A stretch of 64,000 nt of DNA, from assembly GCA_902506565.1 (NCBI GenBank), contig LR732703.1, positions 2,804,425 through 2,868,424 on the forward strand. Direction: 5' to 3'. The notes beneath the pieces are model-generated. The model ran no database searches and had not been told where the DNA came from. It saw only the letters and a list, made by a program, of their open reading frames with translations. Made by a program: the position numbers and the translations under genes. Source of the stretch: Burkholderiales bacterium 8X. GTDB taxonomy: Bacteria; Pseudomonadota; Gammaproteobacteria; Burkholderiales; Burkholderiaceae_C. Below, piece by piece: positions 59,002 to 64,000 of the stretch; the stretch's first letter is position 1; every line of letters starts with the position of its first letter.

Positions 59002-60348
59002 TCACCTCGCTTCCATGCCGGGCGTACCGGCGGTCAGAGACATCGGCGGCGGCGTCGGCGCGGGCTGGCGGGCCGACGCCGCGGCGCGCCCCACCTTGAC
59101 CGCCAGCACCGCAGCCGCGACGAACAGCACGGCCTCGCCGGCGAACACGGCCGCATAGGCCATCGCCGGCGAGCCGATGACGATGCGCGCGAGGTCGCTG
59201 GCGGCCGTGCCGGCCAGGCCACCCAGGCCGAACGCGATCGCCTGGGCGGCGCCCCACATGCCCATCCGCACACCGGCACGGGCCGATCGACCCTCGCCAG
59301 CCAGCTTCATCATCGCGGCGATGGCGGCGATCGAGAAGGCGCCATTGGCAGCGCCGAGCACGAACACGTTGAGCTTGAACGGCCATGCCGGTCCCAGCAT
59401 GCCGGCCGCCACCAGCCCCAGCAGCGCGAGCGCCGACAGCAGGCACCCGCCGATCTGCCAGGCGCGCAGCGACCCGAAGCGGCGGCCGCCCGCCAACGCG
59501 GCCGCGATCATGCCGAGCAGCACGCCGCCGTGCTGGACACCCGACAGGCGCGTCGATTCGCCGGGTGTGAAGCCGAGCGCCGTGCCGGCGAAGGGTTCGA
59601 GAATCAGATCCTGCGCGCTGTAGGCCAGCATCGAGATGAACACGAACACGGTGAAGCGCCGGGCTTCCGGTTCGGCCCACACTTCGGCCAGTGCCGCGAA
59701 AAACCACGTCGGCTCGGCCGATGGCGCAGCGGCGCTCGCGGGGCGCTCCGCCGGCGAGCCCTCGACGCCGTGCATCGCCAGGCAGGTGACGAGCAGCGCC
59801 GCGGCAGACACGGCTGCCGTGACGCCCACCAGCCGGGCCGGCGAATAGGGGTCGAGCAGGCTGCCGGCAACACCCGCGGTGACGGCAAAGCCCGCGATCA
59901 TCATCAGCCAGACGATGGTGGCGGCCGCAGCCCGGCGCTCGGGTGGAACGCGCTGCGCCAGCAGCACCAGCAGCGACGTGCCCGCCGCGCTCACCCCGAC
60001 GCCGATCAAGGCGAATGCCAGCAGCGCGGCGACGATGCCGGCTGTCACGTGGCTGCTCATCCAGGCGGTGGCCGCGGCTGCACCGACGCCTCCGGCCGCC
60101 AGCACGGTCATCCCGCCGACGATCCAGGGCGTGCGGCGCTGACCGAGATCCGAACCGTGGCCCATGCGCGGCCGCAGCAGTTGCACCACGTAGTGCAGCG
60201 CGACCAGGATGCCCGGCAGCAAGGCGGGCAAGCCGAGCTCCACCACCATCACGCGATTGAGCGTGGAGGTGGTGAGCACGACCACCGCCCCGAGCGAGGC
60301 CTGCACGCAGCCCAGCCGCACCACCGTGAGCCAGCCGAAGGTTCTCAA
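59002..60348 (-). CDS. LhaA/PucC-family major facilitator (Orf428-like)
   Basis: A 448-residue membrane protein with about twelve hydrophobic segments and the PucC/LhaA marks RLGCVQASLGAVVVLTTSTLNRVMVVELGLPALLPG (in parts) and YVVQLLRPRMGHGSD. Relatives deliver bacteriochlorophyll to light-harvesting complexes; in Rhodobacter capsulatus Orf428/LhaA lies next to bchG and bchP as here. The start is TTG at 60348, since its bases overlap the bchG stop by 4 nt; no ATG exists nearby in frame. Confidence 0.9.
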   Translation of the reverse strand: MRTFGWLTVVRLGCVQASLGAVVVLTTSTLNRVMVVELGLPALLPGILVALHYVVQLLRPRMGHGSDLGQRRTPWIVGGMTVLAAGGVGAAAATAWMSSHVTAGIVAALLAFALIGVGVSAAGTSLLVLLAQRVPPERRAAAATIVWLMMIAGFAVTAGVAGSLLDPYSPARLVGVTAAVSAAALLVTCLAMHGVEGSPAERPASAAAPSAEPTWFFAALAEVWAEPEARRFTVFVFISMLAYSAQDLILEPFAGTALGFTPGESTRLSGVQHGGVLLGMIAAALAGGRRFGSLRAWQIGGCLLSALALLGLVAAGMLGPAWPFKLNVFVLGAANGAFSIAAIAAMMKLAGEGRSARAGVRMGMWGAAQAIAFGLGGLAGTAASDLARIVIGSPAMAYAAVFAGEAVLFVAAAVLAVKVGRAAASARQPAPTPPPMSLTAGTPGMEAR

Positions 60349-61229
60349 AAAGCACTCCCCGCGCCGCGCAAGGCGAAGGCGCTGACCATCATTCCGGCGA
60401 CGAAGACCGGCACGCCGAAGCCGCTGTACCAGAGCGCACGCGCGCTCACGCTCTCCAGGAAGCGATCCATCAGCACCCATTGAAGCAGCAGCAGAAAGGC
60501 GACCGCCGCGGCATGCCCCGGCCGTTGCCACAGCACCAGCAACACCACCACGGCGAGTTGCGGCAGTGCCATGAACCAGCAAGCGACGCTGCCTGCGCGC
60601 TGCACGCCAAGCTGCACCGGCAGCGACCGCACGCCCATGCGCCGGTCGCCTTCGACCGCCTTGAAATCATTGAGCGTCATGATCCCGTGCGCACCGATGC
60701 TGTAGAGCCCGGCCAGCAGCAGCGAGCGCCCGCCCGGCATCGCGCCGCCCGCCATGACCGCGGCACCGGTCGTCCAGGCCAGGCCCTCGTAGCAGAGCCC
60801 GCAGGCCGCGTTGCCCCACCACCCGTTCTGCTTGAGCCTGACGGGCGGCGCACTGTAGGCCCACGCGAGCACCAGCCCGGCCACGGCGGCCGCGAAGGCC
60901 CAGCGTCCCAGGAAGGCCGCCCAGGCCAATGACAGGACCGTCCAGAAGATCGCCACGTAAAGACCCCAGCGCCCCGGCATCCGGCCGGAAGGAATCGGCC
61001 GCTGCGGCTCGTTGATGGCATCGACATGGCGGTCGAACCAGTCGTTGACCGCCTGACTGCTGGCACACACCAGCGGCCCCGCGAGGACGATGCCCAGGAT
61101 GGCCAGCCACCAGCGACCCTCGAGCGCAACGCCGGAGGCCACCACGCCGCATGCGAAGGCCCACATCGGCGGGAACCAGGTGATCGGCTTGAGGAGCTCG
61201 GCGACGGCGGAAAGCTCGGGGCGATTCAT
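60345..61229 (-). CDS. bchG: bacteriochlorophyll synthase BchG
   Basis: A 294-residue UbiA-family prenyltransferase that joins geranylgeranyl or phytyl diphosphate to bacteriochlorophyllide. The first Asp motif NDWFDRHVDAINEPQRPIPSG is intact and the second lies around NDFKAVEGDRRMG; eight to nine hydrophobic helices are seen. The ATG at 61229 begins MNRPEL; the open frame upstream runs over a PpsR-like site. First gene of the leftward bchG-lhaA-bchP-tspO run. Confidence 0.97.
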   Translation of the reverse strand: MNRPELSAVAELLKPITWFPPMWAFACGVVASGVALEGRWWLAILGIVLAGPLVCASSQAVNDWFDRHVDAINEPQRPIPSGRMPGRWGLYVAIFWTVLSLAWAAFLGRWAFAAAVAGLVLAWAYSAPPVRLKQNGWWGNAACGLCYEGLAWTTGAAVMAGGAMPGGRSLLLAGLYSIGAHGIMTLNDFKAVEGDRRMGVRSLPVQLGVQRAGSVACWFMALPQLAVVVLLVLWQRPGHAAAVAFLLLLQWVLMDRFLESVSARALWYSGFGVPVFVAGMMVSAFALRGAGSAF

Positions 61230-61239
61230 GCCACGAGTT

Positions 61240-61256
61240 TGTGGTGTGACACAACA
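61240..61256. promoter_or_regulatory. PpsR/CrtJ-like site, 11-nt spaced, just upstream of bchG
   Basis: TGT-N11-ACA at 61240-61256, ten nt before the bchG start. It has one base less than the usual spacing but lies beside a perfect TGT-N12-ACA box, and PpsR tetramers occupy paired boxes. Confidence 0.5.
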
Positions 61257-61259
61257 AGG

Positions 61260-61277
61260 TGTCAACCAAGATTTACA
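61260..61277. promoter_or_regulatory. PpsR/CrtJ box (TGT-N12-ACA) upstream of bchG
   Basis: A perfect match to the consensus for PpsR/CrtJ, placed directly after the ppsR stop codon and 30 nt before the bchG start. PpsR, encoded immediately upstream on the same strand, represses bch genes under oxygen or light through such sites. Confidence 0.8.
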
Positions 61278-62720
61278 CTACTGCTTTTCGCTCTCGTCTG
61301 CGAGTTCGCCCAAGCCGTAGCGGCGCAGCTTGACATAGAGACTCTGCCGGGACATCCCGAGCATTTCTGCTGCCGCGGCGCGGTTGTCCCGCGTGAGTTC
61401 GAGCGCGGCTTCGATGCAGAGCTGCTCGATCATGTCGGTGGTCTCGCCCACGATGTCCTTCATCGGCAACCGGCCGACCAGTTCGGACAGTTGCCCGGCC
61501 GAGCGCGGCAGTTCCTTGGTGGTGCGCAAGTCGCCGCCCTGGCGCCTGCTGACGTCGCGGATCGTGAAGCCGAGGTACGCCGCGTCGCCGCCGTCACGCA
61601 CCAGCGTGGCCGAGATCTCGACATCGGTGACCAGACCATGCTCGCAGCGCAGGCTGGTCGGGAAGAGCCGCAGCGAGCCGCGTTGCCGGAGCGTGGAGAT
61701 CAGCACGCTGAGCTCGACCCCGGTGCGCCCCACCCAGCGCCCGAGCGATTCGCCGCGCGCCTGGTCCTCGTTGGTGAGTTGCACCAGCTCGAGAAACGCA
61801 TCGTTGGCCGAGAGAATCTGACCGTTGACATCGGTGACGACGACACAGTCGGGCGAACTCTGCACCAGTTTGAGCAGCACGGCGTTGGTGTCGGCTCGCG
61901 CCGGCCCGGCTGCCTCGGACTGCACGCGCGAGAGTCGCACCACGAGCAGCACGCCGTTCTCCTGGCGGAACACCGAACCCGAGACGATCACCTCGCCGCC
62001 CTTGTCGGCCACCTGCACATGGATGTCGTCCGCCCGGCCGGCCGAACGCAGCGCACCGAGCAGGGCCTGCACGTCCGCGACGTGGTGCGACTCGATGCCG
62101 ACCGGAAAGGTGGCGCCGACCAGCTTGCGCACGCTGTCGCCGAAGAGCTGTTGGGCGGCCGGGTTGGCTTCGAGGATTTTCTGGCTGGTCGCATCGACGA
62201 TCAGCACGGCGTCGGAAACCGTGTGGAACAGCTGCCGATAGCGCGACTGCGCATCGCGCAGCTTCCACTGGTCGTGCAAGGCCTCTTGCTGCGCGTCGAC
62301 CACGCTCTGCTGGAGCGCCGTCATGACGCGCAGGTCGCGCGCGAACACGACCGTGCGGCCGGTCGCACGGTACCGCGCCGAGTTGCGCAACTTGACCGCG
62401 GTGCAGAGCATGGGCAGGTCGTCACCCTGCGCCGAGCGGTGTGCGATCTGGCGCCACTGCACCGAGTTGCCGGCATCGGCGTCGCGCAGCAAGGCTTCGG
62501 CCTTGACGCGCGCTTCCTTGTTGACGGCCAGCACCCAGGCCTTGCCGATCCATTGCTCGAAACCTTCGCTGTCGAGGCTGTCGCCGCCTAGGGCGAAGTC
62601 GCGCACCACGCCGTCGGCATCGAGGATCAGCGCAAGGTCTGCAGCGACGGAAACAAGATGACTAACTGCACCGACTTCGAGGTCATTCAGGTGCTTCGCG
62701 GGAGCCGCAAAACTCTTCAT
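61278..62720 (-). CDS. ppsR: PpsR/CrtJ transcriptional repressor of photosynthesis genes
   Basis: A 480-residue regulator with the PpsR plan: an N-terminal domain, two or three PAS domains (the second near YRQLFHTVSDAVLIVDATSQKILEANPAAQQLFG, third near SSPDCVVVTDVNGQILSANDAFLELVQL), and a C-terminal Fis-type helix-turn-helix RDNRAAAAEMLGMSRQSLYVKLRRYGLG. It represses bch, crt and puc genes in oxygen or light. It lies between aerR and bchG on the same strand, 51 nt from bchG with a PpsR box between. Cys residues are seen in the PAS parts and just before the helix-turn-helix. Confidence 0.96.
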   Translation of the reverse strand: MKSFAAPAKHLNDLEVGAVSHLVSVAADLALILDADGVVRDFALGGDSLDSEGFEQWIGKAWVLAVNKEARVKAEALLRDADAGNSVQWRQIAHRSAQGDDLPMLCTAVKLRNSARYRATGRTVVFARDLRVMTALQQSVVDAQQEALHDQWKLRDAQSRYRQLFHTVSDAVLIVDATSQKILEANPAAQQLFGDSVRKLVGATFPVGIESHHVADVQALLGALRSAGRADDIHVQVADKGGEVIVSGSVFRQENGVLLVVRLSRVQSEAAGPARADTNAVLLKLVQSSPDCVVVTDVNGQILSANDAFLELVQLTNEDQARGESLGRWVGRTGVELSVLISTLRQRGSLRLFPTSLRCEHGLVTDVEISATLVRDGGDAAYLGFTIRDVSRRQGGDLRTTKELPRSAGQLSELVGRLPMKDIVGETTDMIEQLCIEAALELTRDNRAAAAEMLGMSRQSLYVKLRRYGLGELADESEKQ

Positions 62721-62784
62721 GGCAGTGCAGCGGGTCTCGCATTGATGATCAAAGATGGCTTTCCGGGTCGGGGCGAATTCAGGG

Positions 62785-63675
62785 TCAGCGGCCTCCTGGC
62801 CGGCGTGCGATCAACCGTTCTGCGTGCGAGGGAGCCTGCTTCCCGTCGAGCCCGCAAGCATCGGCGCCCACGAACTTTACACGCTCCGAATGGCCAGCAA
62901 AGATCGGGCCACCCACCAGAACTGCGACGCGAGGGTTGCGCGAAAGTTCGCGAAGCTCCTGGATGCAACCGCGCAGGTCGTCGAGCCGGGTTTCGCTGCC
63001 TGCGGACAGGCCGACGACGTCGAACCATTGCTGCTTGACCGTCTGCGCCACGTCGACCACGCCGGACCCGCTGCCGCAATCGACCTCCCAGCCGGCATGG
63101 TGGAAGAACTCGGCCACCAGCGAGAGGCCGAAGGTGTGCTGCTCGCCACGCACCGGCACCAGCAAGACCCGCCTGGCATTGCTGCGCAGCTCCTGCTCGA
63201 CGGCCATGCCGGGGCTGAGCTGGTGCAGCAGTCGCTGCAGGCGGGCAAGCCCCAGCGTCACCTGCGTGAAGTCGCACAGGTCCTGAGACCAGAGGTAGCT
63301 GAGATGTTGGGCTGCCGGCGCCAGCAGATCGAGGTACATGGTCTCGACCGACATGCCGCGCTGGCTCAGGACGTCGATGAAAGCCTGCGCCGGCACGCTC
63401 TCGCGTGCCAGGATCAGCCGGACGAAATCCTCGACGTCCTGCGTGGTCGGCAGCAGTCGCCCCGGATCCAGGGCGACCGTCACCGCGGGAACCGTGCGGT
63501 GTACATCGATCAGCCGCGGGATGATGTCGAGGTCCAGCGTCCGGGCCAGTCGGTTGTGCCGGTCGTTCGGCACCTGCTGCCGGTTGCGCGGCGAGGGCTG
63601 CCCCCCTGCCCCCGCGTCGCTCGGCTCCTCACCAAAATTCTCAGATACCTTGGCTTCTCTTGCCAATTGGGGCAT
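62785..63675 (-). CDS. aerR: AerR/PpaA-type cobalamin-binding antirepressor
   Basis: A 296-residue protein of the AerR/PpaA family, which binds B12 and relieves repression by PpsR/CrtJ. The C-terminal B12 domain has RRVLLVPVRGEQHTFGLSLVAEFF (the His of the binding loop), DVVGLSAGSETRL and VAVLVGGPIFAG. The start at 63675 has AGGAGA spaced well before it. The frame stays open upstream to the window edge, so a longer form is possible; the family is known to make long and short forms. 64 nt from ppsR, same strand. Confidence 0.9.
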   Translation of the reverse strand: MPQLAREAKVSENFGEEPSDAGAGGQPSPRNRQQVPNDRHNRLARTLDLDIIPRLIDVHRTVPAVTVALDPGRLLPTTQDVEDFVRLILARESVPAQAFIDVLSQRGMSVETMYLDLLAPAAQHLSYLWSQDLCDFTQVTLGLARLQRLLHQLSPGMAVEQELRSNARRVLLVPVRGEQHTFGLSLVAEFFHHAGWEVDCGSGSGVVDVAQTVKQQWFDVVGLSAGSETRLDDLRGCIQELRELSRNPRVAVLVGGPIFAGHSERVKFVGADACGLDGKQAPSHAERLIARRPGGR

Positions 63676-64000
63676 TTTCTGTCTCCTCGTGGTGCTAGCT
63701 TCTTCGGCTGGCAGCGGGGGTGAAGGCGGGTTGCCGGCCTTGCCCGGCACACTGACCTGCTTCTCCTGCGAACTTTCCGCTTGCGTCACCGACCCGGCGC
63801 GCTTTCCCCGATTTCGAGGTGGGCACGGCGCCGCATCATGACGCACGGCTTCGACACTGTCGATACGGAATTCACCGAATTCTTTCGGCAGCGGCCGGTG
63901 CCGTCCGGCCTCGTCCCTCTTGCCGAACAGCGGCCACACGTTGCTGGGCCCCGCCGCACTGCCTCCAGTGAGCGGACCCGTCCGCTTGGAGCGGCCGTTG
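63676..64000. other. region upstream of aerR at the window edge
   Basis: About 325 nt. The aerR frame continues open through it to base 64000 without a stop, with a GTG at 63939 as a possible earlier start; the encoded stretch is basic and Pro/Ser-rich. A pair of EcoRI-type words (GAATTC-ACC-GAATTC) occurs near 63870-63884. It may hold the aerR promoter, the N-terminus of a long AerR, or both. No PpsR box was seen. Confidence 0.5.

Noticed and set aside
63870..63884. GAATTC-ACC-GAATTC upstream of aerR as an operator
   Set aside because: It is two self-palindromic words side by side and does not match the PpsR or other known photosynthesis regulator sites.

Overview
The window is a 64 kb piece of a high-GC bacterial chromosome. 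The best fit is a betaproteobacterium of the order Burkholderiales, most likely Comamonadaceae or a close relative. The evidence is the several Bug/TctC-type periplasmic receptors, the linked thyA and folA, the grpE-dnaK-dnaJ order, the NahR-type regulator and the form IC RuBisCO. The right third carries photosynthesis genes (bchI, bchD, bchO, bchP, bchG, an LhaA/PucC-like carrier, ppsR, aerR, tspO, a HiPIP) around a complete-looking cbb operon, so the organism is probably a purple or aerobic anoxygenic phototroph with CO2-fixing capacity. The genus cannot be fixed from sequence reading alone. No rRNA, tRNA, CRISPR array, insertion sequence or phage was seen.

Layout. 1-5.7 kb: end of a phosphatidylserine decarboxylase gene, an HxlR regulator, an FKBP isomerase and the grpE-dnaK-dnaJ chaperone locus. 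5.7-11.4 kb: two Bug receptors, a ModA-like protein, a metallo-beta-lactamase-fold lipoprotein, a GntR regulator and a fumarylacetoacetase-family enzyme, an import and catabolism region. 11.4-16.6 kb: the prkA-yeaH-spoVR stress operon behind a near-consensus sigma-54 promoter. 16.6-22.7 kb: tag, an enolase-superfamily enzyme and aroQ (coupled, leftward), glutathione-dependent formaldehyde oxidation (adhC, fghA), an RNase D-like exonuclease and a radical SAM protein. 22.7-24.1 kb: an orphan gene of unlike base composition. 24.1-30.5 kb: CBS protein, metY, hydrolase, thioredoxin-like protein, YihY membrane protein, DUF2069 and an FAD-linked oxidase. 30.5-32.5 kb: a ccdAB toxin-antitoxin pair directly upstream of thyA-folA.

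32.5-37.1 kb: a Rieske ring-hydroxylating oxygenase operon (alpha, beta, a chorismate-mutase/isochorismate-pyruvate-lyase-like protein, a Bug receptor, a ferredoxin), divergent from a NahR/NagR-type LysR regulator with a near-perfect NahR-type box between them. 37.1-46.0 kb: GDSL hydrolase, receiver protein and S9 peptidase in one operon, then a 1383-residue CheB-CheR-PAS-histidine kinase-receiver fusion divergent from a second CheB.

46.0-64 kb: bchI-bchD-bchO (leftward, Mg-chelatase), a divergent Tat-exported HiPIP, cbbR, then rightward cbbL-cbbS-cbbX-cbbY-cbbF-cbbP. Facing it is a leftward run aerR, ppsR, bchG, lhaA-like, bchP, tspO and a small membrane protein. Two PpsR/CrtJ-like boxes lie just upstream of bchG. 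Light-driven energy capture (bacteriochlorophyll, HiPIP), its redox and light regulators (PpsR, AerR, TspO) and carbon fixation (RuBisCO, activase, phosphoribulokinase) are physically joined here. Many genes in the window overlap their upstream partner by exactly 4 nt, indicating tight translational coupling.
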